From: Halichoerus grypus
Taxonomy: Eukaryota; Chordata; Mammalia; Carnivora; Phocidae
NCBI RefSeq assembly: GCF_964656455.1
Contig: NC_135718.1
Coordinates: 129,061,093 to 129,125,092, forward strand
Length of the DNA: 64,000 nt
Reading direction: 5' to 3'
The notes beneath the pieces were generated by a model. It made no database searches and was not told the origin of the DNA. It saw only the letters and a program-made list of their open reading frames with translations. Shown piece by piece: positions 52,828-64,000 of this stretch. Each line of letters opens with the position of its first letter. Within the stretch, counting starts at the first letter, position 1. Made by a program: the position numbers and the translations under genes.

Positions 52828-52915
52828 CCCCTTTGAGCCTCAGTTTCTCCCCAGGATTGTTGTAAGGATCGAGTGAGACATTGCACGTCAGGCTCGGATG
52901 CATCAGCAGATGTGC
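52828..52915 (+). mobile_element. MIR fragment
   Basis: TTGAGCCTCAGTTTCTCCCC and GATTGTTGTAAGGATCGAG are MIR core words. Confidence 0.6.
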
Positions 52916-53284
52916 AGCAGGGCTCAGTCCCTTCCTTCTCCACTCCCCACCCCACCTTCTGGCTCTTCCATGGCATTTCCATCTTCTGCCATTGAGATGC
53001 TCCTGGGGGCCCTCCGCTAAGCACTGAAGTTGAGGAGCACTTGGGCAGAGCTACACGGATCTCTTATGCCATAGCCAGGAGATGATTCAGAGGATAGTGA
53101 GAACTTCCTTTAAGGGCTTCCAACACGAAAAGAAGCAATGAGAGGTTTCTACAGAGCTTCTGTCTTAGGGATCTTAAGCCCGAAGCCCTTTGGCTTGAGA
53201 TGACATAAGAAGGTCCCTTCTGGAGCCCGGGAAATGCATGAGGTTTGAAGAGAACCGCTTATTAAGATTATGGTCGACAGCATA

Positions 53285-53690
53285 ATGGCTCCCCAAAGGC
53301 ACCCCTGTCCTACTCCCCAGCACCTGGGGATGCATCGCCTTCACAGCTGAGCACGCTTCGAGGATGTGTCGAAGTTAAGGAGAACTGAGAAAAGAGCCAT
53401 TATTTTGGATTCCCTGGGTGGGCCCGATGTAATCAAGAGAGTCCTTCAGACACAGAAGAGGGATGTGGTGATGGAGGGCAAGGAATGCAGGAGGCTTCTG
53501 GAAGGTGAAAAAGGAAAGAAAACAGATTCTGCCCTGGAGCCAGAAGGAACGAGCCCAACTGACACCTTGACTTTAGCCTCATAAACTTGTTTTGGAGTTC
53601 TGATGGCCAGGTAACAAATATATGCTGTTTTCCAGCCACGAAGGCTGGTGGTATTTGTTATAGCAGCCACAGGAGAACAATCCAGAGATG
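53285..53690 (+). mobile_element. Old LTR-like repeat (ERVL-MaLR style)
   Basis: The order ATGGCTCCCCAAAGGCACC, CTACTCCCCAGCACCTG, CTGGGTGGGCCCGATGTAAT, GACACCTTGACTTTAGCC and GGTATTTGTTATAGCAGCC matches a common mammalian LTR-like repeat. It is a solo copy without coding sequence. The subfamily is not certain. Confidence 0.65.
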
Positions 53691-54699
53691 GTGTGTTCCA
53701 TCTAACAAGGCAGCCGAGAGCAGGGGACTTGTTTCCAGGTCTCTTGGCCGCCTGCGCCAGGGCCCGGCCCCCAGTTTTCTTCCAGCAGACCTGCCTGCAT
53801 GCGGGCACTGTGAGGACATGCCCCAAGGTGCCCTTTGTCCTGCTAAGTGGGGCCCTCCGGGAGCTGAAGCCTGCGTGGTCTGGAACGAGTGCCCCTGACG
53901 TGTTGAAAGGAAGGGCCGGCGTCCTTAATAAAAACAAAGTCCAGGCAGGGCTGCCCGGGTTGGCACCAGAAGAATTCCCGTGTGGGGAGGGGGAAGCAGA
54001 CTTCTCCATCCCTCCTCTGTCTCCAGATTCGCCAAGATGCACCTTCCCCCTTGGAAGGTTGTCACCGAGGGGGCCTTGGGGACACTGGTCGTCCCGTCCC
54101 ATGCTGGCCCAGGAGAAGGTGGCACCCCTCCATCTGCAAAGCTGAGTCTGAGCCAGGGCATTCAAATAAGCCTTTAGGGGAAGCTCCAATGTCCCCAAGG
54201 GAAGCGCACCCGAGAGACGGGCACCTGATAAATGAAGCTCCATCCTGTCCCCTGGTTCCACATAGAGAAGCCATCTTTCAGCCTCCGTCTGGGGACGCAC
54301 CGCAGCTCTCAAGCCGGGCCCTGGGAGAACTGGCCCCAAGAGCTGGGAAGCCTTCTCCCTCCTGCCTAAGGCCAGTCTTCTGAGCTCTGGCTTCCAGGGA
54401 AGACCTGTCCTTTCCCTGTGACTGAAACCCGGTGCGTTCCTCATTAGGAAGACTGAGCTCCACACCTACAGACATGACCCGGCTCCCCACTGAGGCCCCA
54501 GGAGAACTGGGAGAACAGACTTGTCACTCAACACTGTGTCAGTTACCCACCTACGCGGTGTGGTGAAAGCACTAAATTGTTCACTAGAGCTCAGGCGTCT
54601 TTTGGCTGAAAATGTCATGCCATCCATCCATCCTGAGGGGGGGGTGGGGGACTTCCTATGAGCCCCAAATTCTCAACGTGTATCATGCCAGTCACCCCC

Positions 54700-54840
54700 C
54701 TGCCAAAACCTGGGAGGAAGGTACTGTTCTTCCTATTTTACAGATGAGCAAACTGAGTCTCGGGAAAGAGAATTTGCCCAAAGTCACACAGACTTTAGTG
54801 TGGGGAAGCAAGGGCTTGAAACTTGAACCCATGGCCTTTC
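54700..54840 (-). mobile_element. MIR, inverted
   Basis: TATTTTACAGATGAGCAAAC, TGAGTCTCGGGAAAGAG and GCCCAAAGTCACACAG are a clear inverted MIR core. Confidence 0.8.
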
Positions 54841-55364
54841 GACCCTTGAGTGGGGGCGTGGTTTAAGGAAGGCTGCCTGGGTTGGGAGGAGAGCAGGTGG
54901 AGAGGGGTAGAGTGACCATAGAGTAAGAAAACTCATGATACATAGTCAGACAATAGAACAGAACAGTTGAAACGGGGACTGTCCTAGATAACTGGTAAGA
55001 TCTTGCCAAGAAAGGAAGTCAGGAGCTAACTATAGAGCACGACCATGACTGTCAGGGCTCAGCTGGTCTCCGGACTCGACTGCTTCTCCCGGCTGGTGAA
55101 TTTCCATTCTCCCACTGTTCCCCTGCAGGACTAGTCTTTAAACCCTGAAACTGAAAGAGACAGCCAGGAAGCTAGTAGCCAAGGAGTCTTTGTCCGGTTC
55201 CGCAGCTAATTTGGGAGGAGAAAGAAACCCTACAATATGGTGTTTGTGTGGGCAGTTTTGAGAAATTGTGAAAATAAAGGGAGCGGGTGCTGAACCCTGG
55301 GTAGCAGAGAAGGAGGGAAGTAGGAGCTCTCAGGAGGCGGCCTGGGAGCAAGGCCGCACCTACC

Positions 55365-56090
55365 CTTCCGGGAACAGTCACTGAGCCCCTGTGGGGTGCC
55401 AATCCGGGGCTAGGCTGGGTGTGGAGTGGGCTTTAGTTTGGATGGTCAGGGAGGCCTCTCGGAGGAGGTGTCCTGAAGCTGGAATCTGAGGGATAAGAGA
55501 GGAGTTAGCCATGTCAAGAAGCAGGGAGAGAGCGATCTAGTAGAGAACACCCTATGCGGTCCCAGCAGTGAGAAACAGCCTTGGATATTAAAAATTAAAA
55601 AAAAAAAAAAAAAAAAAAGAACAGTGAAAGAAGCCAGCCTGGCTCGAGGGAGAGAGGCAGAGGCATGGTGACGAGAGAGAAGGGTCTGGGTCAGGGGCCC
55701 TCGAAAATCCTGAAGGCGTTTGGCCTTCGGTGTGGTCAGATGCCATTGAAAGTTTAAGCAGGGGGTACACCATAGGATGGACGTTTTGAAAAGCCACTCT
55801 TGCTGTCTGCAGAGACCAGATTTGGAGGGGGACTGGAGTGGAAGAGGCGAGAGCATGAATAGCTACCCGAGATCCTGGCAGGACAGCTGACGGCCGCGGC
55901 TAGCTGGTGGGGAGGGAGACAGAGAGAAGCCACCAGACGTTAGACATTTACTGGAGGGAAAACCAAACGTACTGATGAGTTGACTGCAAGAGCTGAGGGA
56001 AAAGGAGGAAGCAGGAATCACCTTGGGGTTCCACCTCGGACACGTGGAGAGGCTTATGGCAATTTTCTAAAGTGAGGCACGCTGGAGGTG
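55365..56090 (+). repeat. Old interspersed repeat, family A (copy 3, long)
   Basis: GTCAGGGAGGCCTCTCGGAG and GGAGTTAGCCATGTCAAGAA match the other copies. The segment goes on with GCCATTGAAAGTTTAAGCAG and similar words, so it is the longest copy. An A-rich run at about 55590-55618 interrupts it. Confidence 0.6.
55590..55618. repeat. A-rich tract
   Basis: A long A-run preceded by TATTAAAAATT sits inside a repeat copy. No adjoining SINE body was seen. Confidence 0.85.
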
Positions 56091-57499
56091 CGGATAGCTT
56101 TTATAGTAAGGGCTTCTATTTCGGGCAGAGTAAAGAGGAGCTGTTTACACCTCATCTGAGCCGAGAGAGCAAGTAGGCCAGTGGATATATGCATCTGGAG
56201 CTCGGCGGGGAGGTCTGGGCTGGAGATAGACAGGTGGGGGAGTCATTGGCATAACCATGCTATTTCAAGTCTTGGAAATGGATGAGATCATCTCAGGAGG
56301 GAAGGGCAGAAGGCCCCGGGCAAGCCGTGAGGCATTCGGACGGGCAGAGATCCCGCAGAGGTGGAGTAGACCCAGAAGGTGCGGGTACAGCCACCTCATT
56401 CACGCGGTCGGCAAGCCTGCAGGCGGCCGGCTGGTGTAGGTGCTGGCCGCGCCAAGGCGGGAGGACAAGGCCCTTGACCTTGAGGGGCTCGTGCTCTATG
56501 CAGGTGCAGCCTTGTGAGCCGATATTTACATACAATGTGGGGCAATATTTATAGAGATGGGCCCAGGAGAAGGTACTGGAAGATGTGTCTGTAGCCTCGG
56601 GTCCCAGAAAGAGGTGTGGCCGAGTCTAAGGAAGGCGCCATGGACTTGAGGAAGATGGAGAGAAAGGATGTAGGGGCTGGGAACTCTTTTGGATCCAGCA
56701 TCCTTGCTTGAGACTCCCTGAATCCTCTAGAACCAGCTTTAATCCCCGCCCCAGCCTCCTACCAGAGGCCCCACCGTCCATGAACCACCCTAGGGAGCCC
56801 TGTTCCATTCCTCATTTCCACCCCACCTCCAGGCCTCTAGGTCTTCTCCCCTTTCCTGACAGGCTAGCACCCTTAGGAAAAGAACTGTTCTCTACAACAG
56901 GATTAACTTGACAGCAGAATGGCCCCCCGGGAAGGCGGGAGGCTATCTCGAAAACGGTTGCTTCATTTCCTGCTGTTGAGAAATCACGCACGTTGACCAG
57001 TTTGTATTTCACACTGCTTGAAAGAAAAGAGAAATCTGTCTCACTGAGCTTTTCAGAGAGAAACGAGGTCAGCCCCCTCGTGACTGCAGGCAAGAGCCCT
57101 CCACCAACCAACCCCCGCTCCTGTCAGCTGCTAGCGCAGGGGACCGGGCTTCTCCTGCTCACTTGACTGCCTGGGTCACGGTGCCCTCGTGGCTCTCCCT
57201 CCCGTGCCTATGTTGAGTCCACGAACCCACACAGTCTGGCTCTAACCTCTCCCTCCATCCTGATCTTGTGCTGCCTCCTTCCTGTGCCCCCTGCCTGGTC
57301 CAGTCTGGACAAGCCCTGGGGATCCTGGCTCTCAGCACTCGCCTGGGTTAATGCTCTGCCTCGGAGACCAAGGAGGGTCTGGATCTGCATTCAGCCTCCG
57401 TCTCAGTGCTGGCGCCTCTGTTTGTTAAAGCTTCACTGCTCACTCATCCAGAGAAGATTTCTCCTTCCTTTGAACATGTTTAGTGTGTTCCTATTTCAT

Positions 57500-57640
57500 T
57501 GCCTATGGCTCGTTTAATCTTGAATCATAATGCTTTGTGGGCATGCTTTATCGCCCCTTCTGGACTCTATAATAAACTCCAGAAGATCAAGTGTGTGTCT
57601 GGGATCAAATCTCATTTATCTCCATCCACAGCCTCAGCAA
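57500..57640 (+). mobile_element. L2-like fragment
   Basis: GGACTCTATAATAAACTCC and AAGTGTGTGTCTGGGA resemble the L2 3' end. Preservation is weak. Confidence 0.45.
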
Positions 57641-57795
57641 AGAGCTTGGACATGCTTGTGGAGTGGATGAGGTTAGGTCAAGTTGAAGGGACTTGTGCTG
57701 ATGCGGGAAATGCAGCCTAGGGCTTGATGTCATTGGCTCCCTGGGAAAATGCTCCTCTGCTAAGAGAGTCTATGAAGGGTTAGAGAGTAGTTTGT

Positions 57796-57904
57796 TCATC
57801 CATCTGTCTATCCATCCGTCCATCCATCTGTCCATCCATCCATCCATCCGTCCATCCATCCATCCATCTATCCATTCATCCATCCATCCATTCATCCATT
57901 CATC
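57796..57904. repeat. (ATCC)n / (CATC)n tetranucleotide array
   Basis: Over 100 bases of imperfect CATCCATC units with interspersed CATCTGTC and CATTCATC variants. It is a microsatellite-like array and probably length-variable. Confidence 0.9.
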
Positions 57905-58320
57905 TGACAAATCTTTATTAAGCATCTATGCTAGAAATAGTGTTAAATACTGGAGCTATAGTCATAAGGCTGGATCAGTTCTTGCTCACGTGGAGATTCT
58001 GTCTTAGCCCAGGGAGAGAGATAATAAACAAAGAAAACACCACGTCATGGTAAGTGCCATGATAAAAATAAGTCAGAGTGATGTGCTCATGTGACCATGA
58101 AGGGGTTAGAAGGGCTCTCTGAAGAAGTGACGCTAAGGAGACAACTGAAGAGGGGCTGAGGTGGGGGGAGGGGGTTGCGCATGTGCTGTTTCGGAAGGGG
58201 GAACAGATGGGACCAAGCTTTGAGGTCAGGGAAAGTGGGGACCAAGATGGGACAAGTTTAATGGGTATGAGGAACAGAAGGAAGGCAAGAGTGACCAGAT
58301 CCTGGGGCACAGGAGGCGAT
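57905..58320 (+). repeat. Old interspersed repeat, family A (copy 4)
   Basis: ATTAAGCATCTATGCTAG, ACTGGAGCTATAGTCATAAG, GGTAAGTGCCATGATAAAAA and CTCTGAAGAAGTGACGCTAA follow the order of copy 1. It directly follows the tetranucleotide array. Confidence 0.65.
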
Positions 58321-58389
58321 GAACACAGATGATCCACAGTTCAATAGGGGGATGGTGGTGAGATAGTCAATACGAGGTGGCAGAGTGCA

Positions 58390-58545
58390 TAAAGCATAAG
58401 CTTCGGACCAAGGTCTGGATTTGGTCCTGACTCTATTACAGATGTGTGAACTTGGGCAACTTTTCTGAGTCTTAGCTTCTTTCCTTATAAAATGTCTAAT
58501 TTGCAGAGTTTTGTGAAATTAGATGGTGTAATGGAAATAAGCCCC
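58390..58545 (+). mobile_element. MIR
   Basis: TGTGTGAACTTGGGCAACTT, GAGTCTTAGCTTCTTTCC and TTATAAAATGTCTAATTTGC are a diverged forward MIR. Confidence 0.65.
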
Positions 58546-59617
58546 CATCATGTTGACTATGAATGGTAACCTGTAATCCAGGTAGTGACGTGAACCCCAG
58601 CATTGCTGGGTCTGGGACGACTGGAAGCCCAGGGCTGAGAGGAACGAGTTAGCAGTTGTCCTAGGAGGCTCCCTGGCCCTGTCCTAACATCATCTCACTC
58701 TTCCTTTTCCTCCCCACCACCCGATCTCTCTCCTTCCATCTTTTTCTTACCTCTTTATGTTTCTTTTTATTCTCACCACAATTTCTGACTCTCACTTTCC
58801 TTCACATTATTTCTAATCACATCAGCTCAACTGCCCCAAATTTAGAATAAAGACATATTTTAAAATATTGATTTAATATTCCTTTAAAAATCAGGTGTGT
58901 TTAATGCTTCATAGATCGTTGTTAATGCAAACCTAGCAGCAGCATCCATACCTAAACTAAGTAATTTTATATGATCGTATGGCCCCCGGATGATTATTTT
59001 TTTCCACTGAGATCACTGTCTCTTAATAGAAAATGGCTCCTACCACTGGATTAAAGGATTAGAAAGAGATTGTCTCAAGGCATTTGGGGACTGGTGCACT
59101 GGGAGAAGATCTCCACTGGCTGGAGAGCAGAGATCTGGATGCCCTCCCCAGGCCAGGAACCTCTGAGTCACTCCAGGGATGCTCTGGAACACAGCCTGGA
59201 CAGTTGGCTTGGGGTCTGTGCCTGCCCCTGCAGATGTGGAGCAGAACAGATGGGAGGGCAGGGATGGCCTGGCCCGGGGCTGCAGGTGGAGATGGAAGCC
59301 CGGAGTGATGCATAAAGACAGGCTCTGGCATGAGGGGTAACGTGAGATGCCCTGTTCCCATTGTTGCAGCTGCCTGTGAACAGAGGCCAAGAAAGGATAA
59401 GTTTCGTGGGTGTGAGTATGTGTGTGTGTGTCAGGTGGGAAGAGGGAGCTACAGAGCAAGCCCCCTACATTCTGTTCAAGGCTTATATTGAAAGGGCCTT
59501 GTAGGTGGGAGAGCAGGGGGGCCAGTACTTAAGCCAAATGGAGGCTCTGGCCCTCACTTGCTTTCCTACTTTCTGGGAAGGGACAAGCAGTAGCTGGTGG
59601 TGGTTGGCTGTGGCCGG

Positions 59618-59720
59618 TAGATCATCTAGTCCAACCGTGAACTGTTCAGTAGGACGCTGAGGACCCAAGATGAGAAGTGACTTGCCCAAGACTGCACAGG
59701 GAGGCAAAGGTAAAGGCCTG
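59618..59720 (-). mobile_element. MIR-like fragment, inverted
   Basis: AGATCATCTAGTCCAACC and GAAGTGACTTGCCCAAGACT resemble an inverted MIR core. Confidence 0.55.
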
Positions 59721-61589
59721 GTGTACTTTTCTCCACACCAGGGCACCTTTGAGTCTGGGTGATGGTGGTAAGAATATGGTAGGGTGACAATCTTTCTGTA
59801 CTCTGACTTTAGGGATCCCAGATGTCTACCTTCAAGTCCTGCCCTGGTTCATGTTATAGAGTCTGAGCCCCTCATACTCAAAGTCTGCCTTTCAGTGGGG
59901 CAGGGCTGAGTGGAGCCCTGAGTTGTGCACTGGAAGGTGGCCCAAGACTTACCCATGGACACAAATAAGCCACATGTGGCAAATTGAGAGCTAACTTTAA
60001 AAATGAATAATGTGGAGATTTTCACCCCCACCGAAGCCGAAATAAGGTCACATGAACTATTGCTACTGCTCAAGGATCTCAAATTAGATGCCAGGAAGGA
60101 GCTTAGGGAAAACAAGACACCGGACAGTGGGTCTGGGCTGGTTTGGAGGGGTCTGGCTCCTTGATCCCCTAGCTGTTCTGCTGCAGAAAAAGATCAAGGG
60201 CAAGTTGTAGTGATGGCAGAAGTTATGGGCACTGAGTCCTCCTGCCGTTTTCCTTTGATGCCTCCCCTTCTCAGGTGGCCCCTTCAGTGTCCCTACTTGG
60301 AATGAAGGGGCCCAGGGAGTGGGGGGACAGGGAGGGTGTCCTCCGCTAAGCCTAGGCTTCTGGCTGCCTGGCCTCATCAGTTTATTACTGGCCTGGGTGA
60401 CAGCTGAGAATGGCAAGGGCACGCTGAGGAGGGAGCGGGTGGTGCTGGGGCCATCCTAAGCTCCCAAGATCTCACATGCCATGTGGTAGGGGCTGAGGAG
60501 GGGGGAATGGAAGGAATGTCTGTCCGTTCTCTCCTCCCTACTCCCACGCTAAACGGAATGGCAACGCCCAATAGGAATTTAACAGTGGGCTTTTGGAAGC
60601 CATCTTTCTCTCCTTGAGACAAGTTTAAAAAACACTTTCTTTGCCCAAATGACTGAATTAATGAAGAGGGATCTGGCTATTTTTTCTTTGCACCAAGCTC
60701 TGAACATGGGAAAATGGGCTTTATTATAGCAACAGACAGTGGGATGAGTGTAAGGAGTGCTCCACAGTGGTAATTCCACAGTGCAGCAGGGGCTGGCCTC
60801 CGAGCGTGACGTGGCAAAGGGGGTACCCGGGCATCCTTTAGCTGCTCCCCACTCCTGATAAAATACCCTTGACACCCTCTCAGAGGCAGCTGCATCTAAA
60901 ATGCTTTGCCACCCTTTCCCATTCTGGATCTCTGAGGGCACTGTTTCTCCAGCCAGGGTCCGCTCAGTTTCCCCCAATACTCAGTGGCAGCAGGCCCTGG
61001 AGTGAAGGGAGATGCAGGGCTCTCCCAGGTGCGGGCCTTACAGTGTAGGGAGAATGACATTTTTAGGCTTTCACCTTGTATGTGTGTGCGGGGTGACAGG
61101 GGGTGGTCGGCACGGAGGAAGGAAGCTGAGAGGAAGGAGGAAGCTGCTTCACTGAACCTGGATCCCCCGGGGGGAAATCTGTGGACTCCTTCAGTGGCCT
61201 CTTGATGAACAACCTTTCCAGGAGATGACTGTCCACAGACCTTCAACAATGTAGGTCCTGAGACCTCTGGGAAAATGGCAGGTTTACAGCCTGACCCAAC
61301 CCCCTCCAGGGCCACTTGGGAGGGACAGATGGAAGGGAGAGATGACCAGAAACCTCCCTGACTTTCTCTCAAATAAGGGCTCATCTCCGGGGAACACAGA
61401 AATACTGAGTTCTGAGTAAAACAAAAGGAAGTCTCATGCCACCAACTATCACCCATAGGCCCCTTAGATCCTTAGTAAGTTCAGCTCTCAGCCTACTCAA
61501 GGGAAAATTAGGAAATGCGGTGGCTCTGTGACCACTAAAAGACATTGAATCAGCAGTTACAAATCGTCTTCGAGAAAGCATGGAGCCAA

Positions 61590-64000
61590 GATGGCTTTCC
61601 TTTGCTGACAGCTACCAAACGTTCAAGGAACAGATAAGTCCTGTGACACAACTCTTCCAGAGAGTTTTATGAGGCTAGCAAAACACGGATACCCTAAATC
61701 AGTTTATTATTAGCCTGAACGGCAGTGGTGATGACCACAGCATCCTAGAGTGCAAGAAAGAAAACACGCAGGCCCATCTTACCCGTTACTATATAAACAC
61801 AAAAATGTGACACACAAGATCAGCCAGATCCAGCAATATATAGAAAAGATAACCTGTCATGACCAAGTTGGATTAATCCTAGGAATGCAAGATGAACTTA
61901 AGAGGGGAAAACTGATGAATATAATTTACTTTATTAATAGAATAAAAGCAAAAATTTATTATAAATAAAAGTCACTTGACAAAATTCACAGTCCTTCTTA
62001 TGGAAACTCTCAGGAAACCAGGAATAGAAGCAAACTTCCCTAGTCTTATAAAAGACATCTGTGAAAAACCTACAATAAATAGCATACTTAACATTGAGAT
62101 GTTGCAAACATCTCTTTACAGGCCAAAAACGAGATAAAATGCCCATTATCCCTGCTTTTATTCACCGCTGTATTGGAGATCTTAACTGCCACAGTCAACT
62201 AGAAAAATAAACGAAGCCATCAGGTTTGGAATGGAAGAAGCAAACTTATTTGTGTAGATGGTTTGATCGTCTGTATAGAACAGGGCAGAACAATCATTAC
62301 AATTAATAAGACAGTTTGAAAAGTTTGCTGGAAACAACATCAATAACCAAATGCCAATGATATTATTATAAGTTAGCAACAATTAGCTAGAAAATTTAGT
62401 TTTAGAAAGGAGAAATTTATAACAGTAATCAAAAACTTAAAAAATATAGGATAAATATAATAATAGATGCATGAGATTTTTAAGAAGAAAATCATAAACT
62501 TTTATTAAGATATATTTTAGAAGTATAAGCCAATAAAGAGATATGCCATGTTTTTAGATTGGGAGACTCAGTATCATAAAGATGTCAATTCTCCCCAAAT
62601 TGACCTATAGGTCAATGAGACTAATCAAAACCTGAACAGAATTTTTAATTGAACTTAGCAAGACAATTCTAATATGTACATGGAAAAGTAAGGGCCAGGA
62701 ATAGCCAAAATGTTCCTAAAACAGAGAGCATAGTACATAGAAGGATTTGCTCTACTGGATTTCAAGACTGATCATAAAGCTTTAGTAATTAAGTCAGTCA
62801 GGTACTGGGGCAGGGATAGAAACATAGATCAAGGAACAGAAAGATGACCATGCATATTTAGAAATCTATTTGTTAGTATGAAAAGAATAAATTATTCAGT
62901 AAATAATGCCAGGAATTTCCATATGGAAAAGAAAATAGGAATAGGATCCCACCTCATAGCACACTCAAATGTCACTTTCAAAAGGATTAAAGACCTAATG
63001 ATAAAGAACTATAAAACTTTTAGATGGCAATTTAGGAAAATAATCTTTTTGGTCTTAGACTAGAAAAGGATATCTTTTTTTTTTTTAAGTTTTTTTTTTT
63101 TTTTCTCACCCAGCATGGAGCTCGAACTCACAACCTTGAGATCAAGAATCACATGCTCTTCTGACTGAGCCAGCCAGGCACCCCCAGAAGAAGATTTCTC
63201 AAACAAGATGCAGGAAGCACAAACCATAAAGGATAAACTTTGTGAATTTAACTACATTAAGCAATACTCAAAGAATGAAAAGCCAAACCTCAAACTGGGA
63301 AAAGATACAGCAAAACCTGTAACTATCAAGGACCTGGGTTCAGAATATGTATAGAACCCCTACATTTCAACAAGAAAGAGACAAACAACACGAACATGGG
63401 CAAGTGACACAACAGATTATTCACAAAAGAACAAACACAAATAGCTTGCAGACATAGAAAGATACTGAAATAATAAGTAAGTAAGGCAACGGGATCTTAA
63501 ACCGAAGTGAGATGCCATTTATCACCTCTCAGAATGGCATAGAGTAGGGGGTAGGAATGGTGAGGATGGGGTGCACTAGGAACTCTGCAATGGTAGGGAG
63601 GAGTTGTACATACACTTTGGGAAAACATCTGCCCGCACCTAATAAAGCTGACCTTGCATGTGCCCCAAATTCTGCACATATGTACCAACTGACATGCTCA
63701 GAAGTGTTCATAGCAATGTTGTCCACATGAGCCTCAAACTGGAAACAACACCAATGCCTATTGACAGCAGAATGTATAAGTCATGGTTTAGACACACAGT
63801 GGAATACTATACAGCAGTGAAAAGGAGTGGGTTCCAGCTAAGTGAAGATAAAATTGAGCCACAACAAACACCACACAGTATGTTTCTACATAGGTCAAAG
63901 ACAGTCTAGACTAAACAATATCTTGTTTAGGAATATGCACACAGTCGGTAAATAAGAAAATGAGGGACGAAATAACCAAAATCTAGCTAGAGGTGTATAG
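61590..64000 (+). mobile_element. Degenerate L1M fragment (ORF2 end and 3' UTR)
   Basis: The + strand keeps recognisable L1 ORF2 words (YIEKITCHDQVGLILGMQ near 61840) and, further on, TAGCCAAAATGTTCCTAAAAC and GGAATACTATACAGCAGTG. Many stops and indels break it, so it cannot encode a working reverse transcriptase. It is split by the CanSINE at 63072-63186 and continues to or beyond the window end. Confidence 0.88.
63072..63186 (-). mobile_element. CanSINE, short old type, inside an L1
   Basis: Inverted copy with a long T-rich tail on the + strand and the head ending GCCAGCCAGGCACCCCC. It lies inside the L1 sequence; L1-type sequence continues on both sides. Confidence 0.88.

Larger units (their letters stand above)
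40247..64000. other. Gene-free spacer beyond CHI3L1 (towards CHIT1)
   Basis: I see no exon of CHIT1 or of any other known gene in these 23.8 kb. In human, roughly 25-30 kb separate CHI3L1 from CHIT1, so the next gene should begin just outside the window. The segment 40250-41700 is unique and partly GC-rich. The region 41.7-45 kb is mainly L2, LTR-like and L1 sequence, and 45.7-50.6 kb is AT-rich. The region 50.6-61.5 kb is mixed unique sequence and relics, and 61.6 kb onward is L1. Confidence 0.75.

Noticed and set aside
53446..54465. Calling the 339-codon frame a gene
   Set aside because: No homology is visible and it overlaps an LTR-like repeat in antisense; kept only as a finding.
57796..57904. 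A CRISPR array
   Set aside because: The units are 4 bases long without spacers; this is a microsatellite in a mammalian genome.
61590..64000. Calling the L1 segment a functional retrotransposon
   Set aside because: ORF2 is broken by many stops and indels, the 5' end is missing and a SINE interrupts it.
40247..64000. Searching for CHIT1 exons
   Set aside because: No GH18 motif such as SVGGW, MSYDFHG or DxxDxDxE was found on either strand beyond CHI3L1.

Overview
This is nuclear DNA of a placental mammal of the order Carnivora. The repeats show it: several tRNA-derived CanSINE insertions, a carnivore-type L1 tail, and many older MIR, L2, hAT and L1M relics. The full-length CanSINE copies read as the arctoid type (bears, seals, mustelids) and not the dog-specific SINEC_Cf type, so an arctoid carnivore is the best guess. 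Nothing points to a bacterial, phage or plasmid origin, and there is no CRISPR array, operon or defence system.

The gene content and order match the human 1q32.1 block ADORA1 - MYBPH - CHI3L1 - (CHIT1). Positions 1-19193 are the last coding intron of ADORA1 (adenosine A1 receptor, + strand). Its 3' coding exon is at 19194-19833, and its 3' UTR ends near a poly(A) signal at 21105-21110. About 0.4 kb further on, the convergent MYBPH gene (myosin-binding protein H, - strand) ends. All ten coding exons of MYBPH can be assembled in frame (22241-29777, 479 residues), with a TATA box and a nearby E-box upstream. After a 3 kb spacer holding an old L1 3' end comes CHI3L1 (YKL-40, - strand). Its ten coding exons (33304-40136, 384 residues) also assemble in frame, and it has a TATA box upstream. 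Both - strand genes appear intact.

Positions 40.25-64.0 kb hold no recognisable gene and correspond to the spacer towards CHIT1, which is not reached. This spacer contains an LTR-like segment (42.0 kb), an L2 split by an antisense L1 (43.0-44.4 kb), and a visibly AT-rich block (about 45.7-50.6 kb) flanked by two diverged direct copies of one sequence. It also has a GC-richer part with MIR/LTR relics and a tetranucleotide array, and a degenerate sense L1 from 61.6 kb to the end.

The genes share a neighbourhood, not a pathway. ADORA1 is a Gi-coupled receptor, MYBPH a sarcomeric protein and CHI3L1 a secreted catalytically dead chitinase-like lectin. The most unusual coding observation is an apparent 6-nt shift of the MYBPH exon 9 splice donor that adds two residues. 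The most unusual non-coding one is the pair of direct repeats around the AT-rich block. I found no convincing undescribed system.
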